From: Heterorhizobium halophytocola
GTDB lineage: Bacteria > Pseudomonadota > Alphaproteobacteria > Rhizobiales > Rhizobiaceae
Length of the DNA stretch: 64,000 nucleotides
Direction: 5' to 3'
Assembly: GCF_017873095.1 (NCBI RefSeq)
Contig: NZ_JAGGJU010000007.1
Location: 234,941 to 298,940, forward strand
The number at the start of each line of letters is the position of its first letter. Position 1 is the stretch's first letter. The position numbers were made by a program, and so were the translations under genes. Under the pieces are notes generated by a model. It searched no databases. It was not told where the DNA came from and saw nothing but the letters and a program-made list of their open reading frames with translations. Positions 1 through 8,329 of the stretch are shown piece after piece.

Positions 1-639
1 CTGACAATCATCATCGCGGATGATCATCCTCTGTTTCGCGGCGCGTTGCGCCAGGCGGTCGGTGATCTCGGAGACACCATAGAGATCGTCGAAGCGGGGG
101 ACTTCGAGGCCGCGCGCAACGTGGCCGGGCGCCATCTGGAAGCAGACGTCATGCTTCTCGATCTGGCGATGCCCGGAGTCTCGGGTTTTTCTGGCCTGAT
201 GACGCTGCGGGCCGAATTTGCAAATCTGCCGATCATCATTGTCTCGGCGACCGATGACCCGCAGACGATCCGACGGGCAATCGACCTCGGCGCCTCCGGC
301 TTCATTTCGAAATCCTCCGGCATCGAAGAGATCCGCGAGGCGGTTCGCGACGTGCTGATGGGCGAGATTGCCGTGCCCCGGAGCTTTGCCGGCGGGCCGG
401 AGCCGGATGCCGGCATTGCCGACCTGTTGACGCGGGTCCGCACCCTGACGCCGCAGCAGGGCCGCGTGCTCTCGATGCTGGGGGAAGGTCTGCTCAACAA
501 GCAGATAGCCTACGAACTGGGCGTCTCCGAGGCCACGATCAAGGCGCATGTTTCGGCAATCCTGTTGAAGCTGAATGTCGACAGCCGCACCCAGGCGGTG
601 ATCCAGCTTTCCAGGCTGAACGTGCCGCTGGTGGCGTGA
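1..639 (+). CDS. LuxR/NarL-family response regulator (5' end outside window)
   Basis: A two-domain DNA-binding response regulator whose reading frame is open from the first base, so the start codon lies at or before the window edge. The N-terminal receiver domain shows the acidic pair (ADDHP) near the start, the phosphoacceptor Asp in LLDLAMPG at about residue 54, the conserved S/T in IIVSATDD and the Lys in FISKSSG. The C-terminal third is a GerE-type helix-turn-helix with NKQIAYELGVSEATIKAHVS. Receiver phosphorylation by an unseen histidine kinase would control DNA binding. The partner kinase, if adjacent, is upstream of the window. The regulatory target cannot be told from the sequence. 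Confidence 0.9.
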   Translation: MTIIIADDHPLFRGALRQAVGDLGDTIEIVEAGDFEAARNVAGRHLEADVMLLDLAMPGVSGFSGLMTLRAEFANLPIIIVSATDDPQTIRRAIDLGASGFISKSSGIEEIREAVRDVLMGEIAVPRSFAGGPEPDAGIADLLTRVRTLTPQQGRVLSMLGEGLLNKQIAYELGVSEATIKAHVSAILLKLNVDSRTQAVIQLSRLNVPLVA

Positions 640-748
640 AGACAGGCGTAGGAGCAGAAAGAGGATTTTATTCCTCGCTCTCTTTACTTGGGCGCATGCT
701 TTCGCTAAGGTCAGGTCCCGCGGACGATGCCTGTGGCCGTCCTGGCTC

Positions 749-1423
749 GTGGACCCGACTTTAATGTTTTCGCACGACACCGTATGGAGCGCTATCGACC
801 GGCTTGCCGAAAGTTATCAGCTTTCGCCGTCGGGGCTTGCGCGCCGGGCGGGTCTTGATCCGACCTCGTTCAACAAGTCCAAGCGCATCGGTCCGGACGG
901 GCGCATGCGCTGGCCGTCGACGGAATCGGTCGCCAAGGTGCTGGATGCGACGGGCGCCAGCATCGAGCAGTTCACCGCCCTCATCCGTGGCGACGCAGCC
1001 CCCTTGCCGGAAGGCGCCTTCGCCCCGCAAACCGGCTCCATTCCGCTGCTTGGCTTTGCCCAGGCGGGCGCCGGCGGTTTTTTCGACGATGGTGGTTTTC
1101 CGGCCGGTCAGGGCTGGGATCTGGTCGAATTTCCGGCATCTCCCGCCCGCAAGGCCGGCGTCTATGCGCTGGAAGTCCAGGGCGACAGCATGATGCCGCT
1201 CTACCGCGACGGCGATGTGCTGATCGTCGAGCCCGGCGCCCAGGTGCGTCGTTCGGACCGCGTCGTGGTCAAGACGTCGGAAGGGGAGGTCATGGCCAAG
1301 GTCCTGTCGCGCCAGACCGCCACGATGATCGAACTCGTCTCCCTCAACCCGGCCCATCCCAATCGACAGATCGAGACGAAGAATGTCGAATGGATCGCCA
1401 GGATCATCTGGGCCAGCCAATAG
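749..1423 (+). CDS. S24-family (LexA/CI-like) helix-turn-helix regulator
   Basis: A 224-residue protein with an N-terminal XRE-like helix-turn-helix (about residues 10-80) and a C-terminal S24/LexA-type peptidase domain. The Ser-Lys dyad is visible: Ser147 in VQGDSMMPLYRDGD and Lys184 in EVMAKVLSR. A possible autocleavage Ala-Gly sits in AQAGAGG (residues 104-110). Proteins of this kind resemble phage CI repressors and may respond to RecA or act as stable regulators. I used the GTG at 749; an ATG at 764 is an alternative start. It stands alone between the LuxR-type gene and a TerB-like gene, with no phage genes nearby, so it is probably a resident chromosomal regulator. It is not LexA itself, since the HTH differs. 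Confidence 0.8.
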   Translation: MDPTLMFSHDTVWSAIDRLAESYQLSPSGLARRAGLDPTSFNKSKRIGPDGRMRWPSTESVAKVLDATGASIEQFTALIRGDAAPLPEGAFAPQTGSIPLLGFAQAGAGGFFDDGGFPAGQGWDLVEFPASPARKAGVYALEVQGDSMMPLYRDGDVLIVEPGAQVRRSDRVVVKTSEGEVMAKVLSRQTATMIELVSLNPAHPNRQIETKNVEWIARIIWASQ

Positions 1424-1677
1424 GAATTGGCGCCTAGGGCGCTTTGCCGGAAAGGTAAAGAGCCGCTTTTTCGGCCTTCGCTGAGCATGACCGCGGATGA
1501 TTTCGCAGCCCGATGGATTTTGCACCCAAAGCCATGCCTTTCACCCGGCAAGGGGTGCGCTGATCTTGCGGCGGGCGGGTGAAGGCTTATGTTCGGGCGG
1601 GCGTTTTACGAACGGTCGCGCGCGCCGGATTGACGGTCCGGCCAAGGCCCGCAACAGAGTGCAAGAGGAAGACGACG

Positions 1678-2091
1678 ATGAATGAACCTGTTTCCGCAGA
1701 GGACGCGCTGATCTTCGTGATGGTCATGGCCTCGGCTGTCGACAATGCGATGTCCGATCCGGAACTGCACCGTATCGGGCAGCTGATCGAAATCCTTCCG
1801 GTGTTCGACGCCTTCGACGAAGAGCGCCTGATCAAGGTTTCGCAGCGCTGTGCCGATGTGCTGGCAGGAGCGGAAGGCCTGGATATTGCGCTGGAGATCA
1901 TTCGCGATGCCCTGCCGGAGCGGCTCTACGACACGGCCTATGCGCTGGCAGTCGAGGTGGCGGCCGTCGACATGCGGATCAACCCGGACGAGATCCGCCT
2001 GTTGCAGCTACTGCGAGACCGGCTGCGGCTCGACCGGCTGACCTGCGCCGCCCTCGAGCGGAGTGCCATTGCCCGGTGTCGCAAGATCTGA
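1678..2091 (+). CDS. TerB-like (tellurite resistance domain) protein
   Basis: A 137-residue acidic helical protein. The pattern MASAVDNAMSDPELHRIG and the later VEVAAVDMRINPDEIRLL match the two metal-binding-type helical repeats of the TerB/DjlA N-terminal family. The function of such stand-alone rhizobial proteins is not established. I chose the ATG at 1678 because a purine-rich GAGGAAGA lies just upstream and the frame further upstream gives no domain sequence. Its last 84 bp overlap the 3' end of the convergent solute-binding protein gene. Confidence 0.75.
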   Translation: MNEPVSAEDALIFVMVMASAVDNAMSDPELHRIGQLIEILPVFDAFDEERLIKVSQRCADVLAGAEGLDIALEIIRDALPERLYDTAYALAVEVAAVDMRINPDEIRLLQLLRDRLRLDRLTCAALERSAIARCRKI

Positions 2092-3033
2092 CGGGTCGGT
2101 GGCGATGCCACCGCGCAAGGCGGCCTCTGCCGCCTTTGGAATCGTCCGGCCGTAGAGATCGTAGGGGAAATACCGATCATAGATGTCCTGCAGCTGCCCA
2201 TTCCGCGAGACGGCGGCAAGGGCACTGTCCAGCGCCGGCGCCAGGTCGGCATTCCCCTTGCCCGTCATGATCGTCAACCCTTCCCCCAGGAAATGCTCTG
2301 AGAAATAGGGACCGCCGAACAGGCTGCAGCAAGTCTTGGCCGCCTCGCTATGAGTCCAGAACGACAATTGCAGTCCGTCGCCGAAGACTGCGTCTATGTC
2401 GCCCGATAGGAGCGCCGCGTCGCGCTTTTCGCGACTTTCGAACGGGACCGGTTTGACGTCGGGGAAAAAGGCCTTGAGCATGGCCTCGTGGCGCGTACCG
2501 GCGGTGACGCCGACACGCCGGCCGAAGAGATCGCTGATATCGGTGGCGACCGGCTTGGCTGCATCGCGCAAGGCGAAGCGGGCCGGCAACTGCATGAAGG
2601 GACGGCTGAAATCGAAGTCCTGCCGCAGGTCATCCGTCTGCGCGACGCCGGCGATCACCGCCTCTCCCTCGCCGGACTTCAATGCGGCCTCCAGGTCCGC
2701 ATAGGGCAGGGCCTGGATCTGGCACTTTGCCGTCAGGTTCAACTCGGCGCAGAGCGCGCGCACGAGATCGACATGGAAGCCCGACAGGCGACCGGTCTGG
2801 TCGGTGAAATTGAACGGCGGAAAATCGGTCGAGGTGAGGAAACGCAGCCGCGGAAGGGTCGAGAGATCGGGCCGCGCAATGCGTTCACCCTTGTCGAACA
2901 TCACCAGGAAATCGCGAGAGGTTTCCGCCGTATGACCAAGGTTCGGCACAGCCAGGACAGCGCATGCGACTATGGTTTGTAAAATCACCCCCCAGTAATC
3001 TGGGGATGTAACTTTTGCGCGTCTCATTATCAT
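2008..3033 (-). CDS. Periplasmic amino-acid-type solute-binding protein (SBP family 3)
   Basis: A 341-residue protein with an N-terminal hydrophobic segment ending near GHTAET, consistent with a signal peptide. It has the bilobed solute-binding fold of family 3: FPPFNFTDQTGRLSGFHVDL after the first strand, then the DFDFSRPF and GRRVGVTAGTRHE segments, and DAVFGD. Such proteins bind polar amino acids for ABC import. No permease or ATPase gene is adjacent, so this may be an orphan binding protein or a sensor-type relative. The C-terminal 40 residues are Pro/Gly rich and lie outside the fold. The start is only 13 bp from the divergent glycosyltransferase start; an ATG two codons in is equally possible. 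Confidence 0.8.
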   Translation of the reverse strand: MIMRRAKVTSPDYWGVILQTIVACAVLAVPNLGHTAETSRDFLVMFDKGERIARPDLSTLPRLRFLTSTDFPPFNFTDQTGRLSGFHVDLVRALCAELNLTAKCQIQALPYADLEAALKSGEGEAVIAGVAQTDDLRQDFDFSRPFMQLPARFALRDAAKPVATDISDLFGRRVGVTAGTRHEAMLKAFFPDVKPVPFESREKRDAALLSGDIDAVFGDGLQLSFWTHSEAAKTCCSLFGGPYFSEHFLGEGLTIMTGKGNADLAPALDSALAAVSRNGQLQDIYDRYFPYDLYGRTIPKAAEAALRGGIATDPSDLATPGNGTPLEGGAGQPVEPQPVSQ

Positions 3034-3046
3034 CCACCTCGGGGAA

Positions 3047-5146
3047 ATGCAGGGGGCGGCCGGTTCGGTGACACTTAACAGACAAGTGTGGCCAGGGGAA
3101 TATAATCACGGGACGGAACGACAGCCGGGACAGGCTGTCGAGCCGCTATGGTCGTTTGGCCTGGAGCAGCCGGACCGCTGCGAACCCGAGAACGCGTCCG
3201 AGCCGGACCTGGATCGCGTTTCGCCGGCCCTGCGCGACGAAGTGCAGCTTCTCAAACGTCTCGGTTTCTCCAAGCCGGCTCTTGCCCGATGCGTTCGCAG
3301 GGCCGTGCAGAACGCCAGCACCGTGGAAGAGGAATTGCTCGCCAATGAGGGCGTCGAGCCTGAGGCCTATTATGCGGCGCTGGCACGCACGGCGGGTTTG
3401 CCCTTTTTCTCCGATATCGACCCCGCGGCGATCATCGGGGTCTCCGGCGACGAGACGCAGCTTGCCGAACCGAAGGTCGTTCGCCTTGTCGCCCGCGACC
3501 GCCAGGCGGTGACCGCGCTGGTGCCGACGGCTGCCATGATGGCGCGGCTGTGTGAGCGGCTGACCGTTCTGCCGGCGCTCTCCCGGCAACTGGTCATCAC
3601 CACGCCGGCGGCGATCCGCCAGGCCATGTGGCGGCGCGGCCGCCAAGAGCGGGTGCAGGCCGCGACCAACGCGCTGTTCGATGCCAGGCCGCGGCTTTCG
3701 GCGCGCATCGTCGTGTCGGGCTCGCAGGGCTTCGTCCTCGGTGCCGGCGTCATGGCGCTCGTCGCAGCCTTCCTGGTGTCGCCGCTCGACATGCTGCTGC
3801 TGGCCCATATTGCCGGGTCTCTGTTCTTTGCGGCAGCCTTGATGCTGCGGGCAGCGGCTCTTTTTCGCTTCAAGCGGCGACGGCAGCGGAAATATCTGAC
3901 AAGGCTCAGGGTAACGGACGACTGCGCACCGCCGATCTATACCGTGATGATCGCGCTCTACCGCGAGCATGCGGTCGTTGCCCAGCTGCTGAAGGCGCTC
4001 GACGGCCTCGACTGGCCGAAATCGCGGCTGGACGTCAAACTGTTATGCGAGGAGGACGATAGCGAGACGATCGATGCGATCCGCCGGCTGAGGCCGCCCG
4101 GATATGTCGACGTCGTGGAAGTGCCCGCGGCCGGTCCACGCACCAAGCCCAAGGCGCTGAACTACGGGCTGACGGCGGCGCGCGGCACCTATCTTGTGAT
4201 CTATGATGCGGAAGACAGGCCCGATCCCGGCCAGCTGCGCGAAGCCTGGGAGCGGTTCGAAAGCCGGGCCATGAACGTTGCCTGCCTGCAGGCGCCGCTG
4301 GTCATTTCCAATCCGCGAGGCTCCTGGATATCGGCGCTGTTCGCGCTCGAATATGCCGGCCTGTTCCGCTGTCTCCTGCCGATGCTCGCAGACCGCCGGC
4401 TGCCGCTGCCGCTTGGCGGAACTTCCAATCATTTTCGGATCGACGCGCTGCGGCAGGTCGGCGCCTGGGATCCGTTCAACGTGACGGAGGATGCGGATCT
4501 GGGGCTGCGCCTCTATCGCTCGGGCTTACGCGCCGAAGTGTTGACGACACCGACCTATGAAGAGGCGCCGCAGGCGGGCGGCATCTGGGTGAAACAGCGC
4601 ACCCGCTGGTTCAAGGGATGGCTGCAGACCTGGCTGGTGACGTTGCGCAATGCGCCCGGCGCGATGGGCGAAATGGGGCCATGGCCATTTCTGGTCACCC
4701 AGTTGATGATCGGCGGCATGCTGGTTTCGGCGCTGTTGCATCCCGCGCTTCTGCTGTTCGTCGGCCTGACCGCCGTCAAGCTCCTTGCGCTGCCATCGGC
4801 ATCGGTGGACTGGAGCCGGTTGGTGCTGTTCTGGATGGACCTCGTCAACATCTTCGGCGCCTATGCCTGTTTCCTGGCGATGGGCGGAAAGGCGATGGAG
4901 CGGATGGAGTGGGAGGCGGTGCGCCGCCGCGTGATAGCCATTCCTCTTTACTGGATGATGATGACGGTCGCTGCCTGGCGTGCGGTCTTCGACCTCAGTC
5001 GCCGGCCGCATTTCTGGGAAAAGACGCCGCATGCGCCGCTGGAGCCGGACATGCCTGTCGAGAGCGAAGCCGAGATCACCTTGCGCCACCTGCGTGCGCT
5101 CAGGCAGGCCATTCTGCGACGGTCGGTAGAGATCTGGAGCGGGTGA
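3047..5146 (+). CDS. Membrane family-2 glycosyltransferase with N-terminal MshEN-like domain
   Basis: A 699-residue processive-type glycosyltransferase. After a disordered N-terminus, residues about 55-200 resemble the MshEN/GSPII_E N-terminal module (LLKRLGFSKPALARCV... AYYAALARTAGLPFF). Two membrane helices follow (about 225-275). The GT2 catalytic domain has VIYDAEDRPDP (DxD-type), NVTEDADLGLRL (TED) and QRTRWFKGW (QxxRW), the set seen in cellulose-synthase-like polymerases. Further helices lie near 550-650. It probably polymerises or transfers a sugar at the inner membrane; the sugar is unknown. The start is uncertain: the ATG at 3047 has no clear ribosome site and a TATAAT-like hexamer lies inside the first 60 bp. 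The stop codon falls inside the tRNA-Gly gene on the other strand. Confidence 0.8.
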   Translation: MQGAAGSVTLNRQVWPGEYNHGTERQPGQAVEPLWSFGLEQPDRCEPENASEPDLDRVSPALRDEVQLLKRLGFSKPALARCVRRAVQNASTVEEELLANEGVEPEAYYAALARTAGLPFFSDIDPAAIIGVSGDETQLAEPKVVRLVARDRQAVTALVPTAAMMARLCERLTVLPALSRQLVITTPAAIRQAMWRRGRQERVQAATNALFDARPRLSARIVVSGSQGFVLGAGVMALVAAFLVSPLDMLLLAHIAGSLFFAAALMLRAAALFRFKRRRQRKYLTRLRVTDDCAPPIYTVMIALYREHAVVAQLLKALDGLDWPKSRLDVKLLCEEDDSETIDAIRRLRPPGYVDVVEVPAAGPRTKPKALNYGLTAARGTYLVIYDAEDRPDPGQLREAWERFESRAMNVACLQAPLVISNPRGSWISALFALEYAGLFRCLLPMLADRRLPLPLGGTSNHFRIDALRQVGAWDPFNVTEDADLGLRLYRSGLRAEVLTTPTYEEAPQAGGIWVKQRTRWFKGWLQTWLVTLRNAPGAMGEMGPWPFLVTQLMIGGMLVSALLHPALLLFVGLTAVKLLALPSASVDWSRLVLFWMDLVNIFGAYACFLAMGGKAMERMEWEAVRRRVIAIPLYWMMMTVAAWRAVFDLSRRPHFWEKTPHAPLEPDMPVESEAEITLRHLRALRQAILRRSVEIWSG

Positions 5147-5208
5147 AGGGAATCGAACCCTCGTATTCAGCTTGGGAAGCTGCTGCTCTACCATTGAGCT
5201 ACACCCGC
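5135..5208 (-). tRNA. tRNA-Gly(CCC)
   Basis: On the minus strand the sequence folds as a standard cloverleaf: acceptor GCGGGTG pairing with CACCCGC, D-arm GCTC/GAGC, anticodon loop TTCCCAA giving CCC, T-arm with GGTTCGATTCC, and an encoded 3' CCA at 5135-5137. Its 3' end overlaps the last 12 bases of the glycosyltransferase gene on the plus strand. Confidence 0.95.
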
Positions 5209-5291
5209 ATCGCCAAGACTTGGTAATCGCGTCGGGGAAAAAGCGCAAGGGGGAAGGCGGGTAGCGCCGGGACACCCTTGGGGATGGAGGT

Positions 5292-6389
5292 TTATGGCGC
5301 GCGAAAATGCTTCGACAGCTTCAGCCCCTGGGCCTGGTAATTGGAGCCGAGGCCGCTGCCGTAGAGGCCTTCGGGTGGCTCCTGCATGTGTTCATAGACC
5401 AGACGACCGATGATCTGGCCGTGTTCGAGGATGAACGGCACCTCGTGGCTGCGCACTTCCAGCACCGCGCGGCTGCCGGTGCCGCCGGCGCCGGCATGGC
5501 CGAAGCCCGGATCGAAGAAGCCGGCATAATGCACGCGGAATTCGCCGACCAGTGGGTCGAAGGGCGTCATTTCGGCCGCATAGAGCGGCGGTACATGGAC
5601 CGCCTCGTTGGAAACCAGAATATAGAATTCGTCCGGATCGAGGATCAGTTCGCCCTGACCGCGGGCATAGAGCGGTTCCCAGAAATCGAGCACGTCATGG
5701 GCAGCCTTCTGGTCGACGTCGACGACGGCGGTGTGGTGCTTGCCGCGATAGCCGATCAGGCCGTCGGGACCGGATCCCTTGAGGTCGATCGACAGCGCGA
5801 TGCCGCCGCCCGAGACATTGGGCGCATCGCTGGCGACCAGGGTGTCCGCCGTGTGCAGTGCCAGCAGTTCCGGCTCGCTCAGCACCGCCTGGCCTGCGCG
5901 GAAACGGATCTGCGACAGGCGTGATCCGCGCCGGACGATGACGGGGAAGGTGCGCGGGCTGATCTCGAGATAGAGCGGACCGGCATAGCCGGCCGGCACC
6001 TTGTCGAATTCCTGGGCATGATCGACCATCACCCGGGTGAAGATGTCGAGACGGCCGGTCGAGCTTTTTGGATTGGCTGACGCGGAAATGCCGGGCGCCA
6101 GATCCATGCTCTCCATCAGCGGCACGATGTAGACGCAGCCGGTTTCGAGCACCGCGCCGTTTTCCAGATCGATCTCATGCAGCGTCAGCCGGTCGAGCTT
6201 TTCGGCCACCGTGCAGGCGGGGCCGGGCATGAAGCTCGCCCGTACGCGCAGCGCCTTGGACCCAAGGCGCAGGTCGAGGCTCGCCGGCTGCACCTGGTCG
6301 GCGTCAAGGGCGGCTTCGCTTTTGAGCTGGCCTTCGGCAAACAGCGCCTTGATCGCGCGGTCGGCCAGAATACCCGATGTCCTCGTCAT
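5292..6389 (-). CDS. 2'-deoxycytidine 5'-triphosphate deaminase (double-length alphaproteobacterial form)
   Basis: A 365-residue protein of the dUTPase/dCTP-deaminase fold, converting dCTP to dUTP in pyrimidine nucleotide supply. It is about twice the size of E. coli Dcd and shows two related halves. In the first, GYAGPLYLEISPRTFPV is followed by RRGSRLSQIRF; in the second, GSRAVLEVRSHEVPF is followed by EHGQIIGRLVY. SANPKSSTGRLD and HYAGFFDPGFG match conserved active-site loops of the family. I placed the start at the ATG at 6389 (MTRTSGILADRAI); a longer frame extends to 6440 but carries no family sequence. It is divergent from the metZ leader. Confidence 0.85.
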   Translation of the reverse strand: MTRTSGILADRAIKALFAEGQLKSEAALDADQVQPASLDLRLGSKALRVRASFMPGPACTVAEKLDRLTLHEIDLENGAVLETGCVYIVPLMESMDLAPGISASANPKSSTGRLDIFTRVMVDHAQEFDKVPAGYAGPLYLEISPRTFPVIVRRGSRLSQIRFRAGQAVLSEPELLALHTADTLVASDAPNVSGGGIALSIDLKGSGPDGLIGYRGKHHTAVVDVDQKAAHDVLDFWEPLYARGQGELILDPDEFYILVSNEAVHVPPLYAAEMTPFDPLVGEFRVHYAGFFDPGFGHAGAGGTGSRAVLEVRSHEVPFILEHGQIIGRLVYEHMQEPPEGLYGSGLGSNYQAQGLKLSKHFRAP

Positions 6390-6469
6390 GTCGTCGTTCC
6401 TGTTTGGCGAGACAAAATCAAAACCGGAGAATTGACGCAAGTCCGCGATCGGCGTATTGGAGCCTTATC

Positions 6470-6521
6470 CCGTGGTGATTTGGCCGGTCGGCTTGCAGCC
6501 ACGTTAAACAAGTGGCTAAAA
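6470..6521 (+). promoter_or_regulatory. SAM-II riboswitch (metA motif) upstream of metZ
   Basis: The segment beginning CCGTGGTGATTTGGCC, followed by GGCTTGCAGCCACG, TTAAACAA and GTGGCTAAAA, matches the SAM-II consensus of alphaproteobacterial metA/metZ leaders. CGTGG at 6471-6475 can pair with CCACG at 6498-6502 (P1). The 3' GCTAAA-type tail is the strand that closes the pseudoknot on S-adenosylmethionine binding. Position and orientation fit control of metZ by the end product of the methionine pathway. Confidence 0.92.
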
Positions 6522-6533
6522 AGACCGGGTACG

Positions 6534-6561
6534 AAACCGGTCCGCAATGACCGGTTTTTTT
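6534..6561 (+). terminator. Intrinsic terminator between SAM-II aptamer and metZ
   Basis: AAACCGGT (6534-6541) and ACCGGTTT (6550-6557) form a perfect 8-bp stem with an 8-base loop, directly followed by a run of T to 6561. An alternative stem, GACCGG (6523-6528) with CCGGTC (6537-6542), overlaps its left arm. The two hairpins exclude each other, which fits a terminator/antiterminator switch 12 bases after the aptamer. Confidence 0.75.
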
Positions 6562-6582
6562 GTATTCGAAAGGCATGACGGC

Positions 6583-7767
6583 ATGAGCAGCAACTGGCGT
6601 CCCGCAACCAAGCTCGTTCACGGTGGCACCCTCCGCTCGCAATATGGCGAGACGTCCGAGGCCATCTACCTCACCCAGGGTTTTGTCTATGACAGCGCGG
6701 AAGCGGCGGAAGCCCGCTTCAAGGGCGAGACCGACGGCTTCATCTATGCGCGTTACGGCAGCCCGACCAACGACATGTTCGAAAAGCGCATGTGCATGCT
6801 GGAAGGCGCGGAAGATGCGCGTGCCACCGCGTCCGGCATGGCTGCCGTCACTGCGGCGATCATGTGCCAGCTGAAAGCCGGCGATCATGTGATCGGTGCG
6901 CGGGCGCTGTTCGGCTCCTGTCGCTGGGTCATCGAGACGCTGGCGCCGCGCTACGGTATCGAATTCACGCTGGTGGACGGCCGCGACATGACCAACTGGG
7001 AACAGGCGATCCGGCCCAATACCAAGGTCATGTTCCTCGAAAGCCCGACCAATCCGACGCTCGAAGTGGTCGATATCGCAGGCGTTGCCAAGCTCTGCAA
7101 CCAGATCGGCGCCAAGCTTGTCGTCGACAACGTCTTTGCCACCCCGCTTTTTCAGAAGCCGCTGGAACTCGGCGCGCATGTCGTCGTCTACTCGGCCACC
7201 AAGCATATCGACGGCCAGGGCCGCTGCCTTGGCGGTGTCGTGCTGTCGTCGAAGGAATGGATCGACGAGAACCTGCATGACTATTTCCGCCACAGCGGCC
7301 CGGCCATGTCGCCGTTCAACGCCTGGACCCTGTTGAAGGGCATCGAGACGCTGCCGTTGCGCGTTCGTCAGCAGACGGAGAATGCAGCCCGGGTCGCCGA
7401 CTTTCTTGCGGAGCATCCGAAGATCGGCAAGGTGATTTATCCCGGTCGCGCCGACCATCCGCAGGCCGATCTGATCGCCCGGCAGATGACCGGTGGCTCC
7501 ACCTTGGTCGCCTTCGAGATGAAGGGCGGCAAGGAAGCGGCCTTCGCCCTGCAGAACGCGCTGGAGATCGTCCGCATCTCCAACAATCTCGGCGATGCGA
7601 AGTCGCTGATCACCCATCCGGCGACCACCACGCACAAGAACCTTACCGACGAGGCACGGGCCGAACTGGGTATTTCCGTCGGCACGGTGCGTCTGTCCTG
7701 CGGCATCGAGGACGGCACCGACCTGATCGAGGATTTCGATCAGGCGCTGAAGCGCGCGGGCGTCTGA
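6583..7767 (+). CDS. metZ: O-succinylhomoserine sulfhydrylase
   Basis: A 394-residue Cys/Met-metabolism PLP enzyme that makes homocysteine from O-succinylhomoserine and sulfide. It has the start MSSNWRPATKLVHGG, the YARYGSPTNDMFE segment, the PLP-stacking region, and the Schiff-base Lys in YSATKHIDGQGRCLGG. The final SVGTVRLSCGIED is characteristic of the family. The ATG at 6583 follows AAGG-type purines; an in-frame ATG at 6547 lies within the terminator hairpin and is not credible, and 6574 is possible. It is preceded by the SAM-II riboswitch and so is likely repressed when S-adenosylmethionine is plentiful. Confidence 0.93.
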   Translation: MSSNWRPATKLVHGGTLRSQYGETSEAIYLTQGFVYDSAEAAEARFKGETDGFIYARYGSPTNDMFEKRMCMLEGAEDARATASGMAAVTAAIMCQLKAGDHVIGARALFGSCRWVIETLAPRYGIEFTLVDGRDMTNWEQAIRPNTKVMFLESPTNPTLEVVDIAGVAKLCNQIGAKLVVDNVFATPLFQKPLELGAHVVVYSATKHIDGQGRCLGGVVLSSKEWIDENLHDYFRHSGPAMSPFNAWTLLKGIETLPLRVRQQTENAARVADFLAEHPKIGKVIYPGRADHPQADLIARQMTGGSTLVAFEMKGGKEAAFALQNALEIVRISNNLGDAKSLITHPATTTHKNLTDEARAELGISVGTVRLSCGIEDGTDLIEDFDQALKRAGV

Positions 7768-7927
7768 GCTTTCAGGCGACGGCGGAAATCGGCATTCGAG
7801 GCGCATCGGGGCACCGGTTTGCCTCGTTTCCTGTTGCTGGCGGTGTGTATAGACGCCGCCGTTCGCTTGATTTTAAGCAGTTACTGTACAAAATGCATAT
7901 TCGCTATGCAGTCGAGGTGCCTGCCGC

Positions 7928-8320
7928 ATGTATCGAGCCGTGACCCGGGATATCGAGGTTCGCGTTGAGCCGTTCTATCTGGAGGATCAGTCCGACCCGG
8001 AAGACGGCCGCTATGTCTGGGGCTACCGGATCGTCATTTCCAATCATTCCGACGAGACCGTCAAGCTGATGCAGCGCTATTGGCACATCACCGACGAAAA
8101 CGGTCAGGTGGATGAGGTGAGGGGCCCGGGTGTCGTCGGCGAACAGCCGCGGCTCGGTCCCGGCGACACCTATGAATATTCCTCGGGCTGCCCGCTCGAC
8201 ACCCCCTCGGGCATGATGTTCGGCCATTATGAGATGGTGACCGATAGCGGCCGGCAGTTCGACGTCGCCATCCCGGCTTTCTCTCTCGACAGACCGGGAC
8301 TGGCGCGCGTTCTCAACTGA
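7928..8320 (+). CDS. apaG: ApaG (Co2+/Mg2+ efflux-associated protein, DUF525)
   Basis: A 130-residue single-domain protein with the fibronectin-III-like ApaG fold. Clear markers are the opening [19 protein letters not shown], the motif [15 protein letters not shown] (Gly-rich GxGxxG loop), [19 protein letters not shown] and the terminal FSLDRP. The length is typical. The biochemical role is unsettled; it has been linked to cobalt and magnesium tolerance. It lies downstream of metZ and ends 9 bp before the stop of the convergent hslO gene. Confidence 0.95.
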   Translation: MYRAVTRDIEVRVEPFYLEDQSDPEDGRYVWGYRIVISNHSDETVKLMQRYWHITDENGQVDEVRGPGVVGEQPRLGPGDTYEYSSGCPLDTPSGMMFGHYEMVTDSGRQFDVAIPAFSLDRPGLARVLN

Positions 8321-8329
8321 AGCTGACAA

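Noticed and set aside
749..1423. Identification of the S24 protein as LexA
   Set aside because: The peptidase dyad fits, but the N-terminal domain is an XRE-like helix-turn-helix, not the LexA winged helix.
6547..6582. Extended metZ start at the ATG at 6547
   Set aside because: That ATG lies inside the terminator hairpin and would translate its T run; MetZ proteins begin with the sequence starting at 6583.
6418..7806. A 462-codon minus-strand frame opposite metZ
   Set aside because: The plus strand has complete MetZ motifs, and this frame also runs across the riboswitch.
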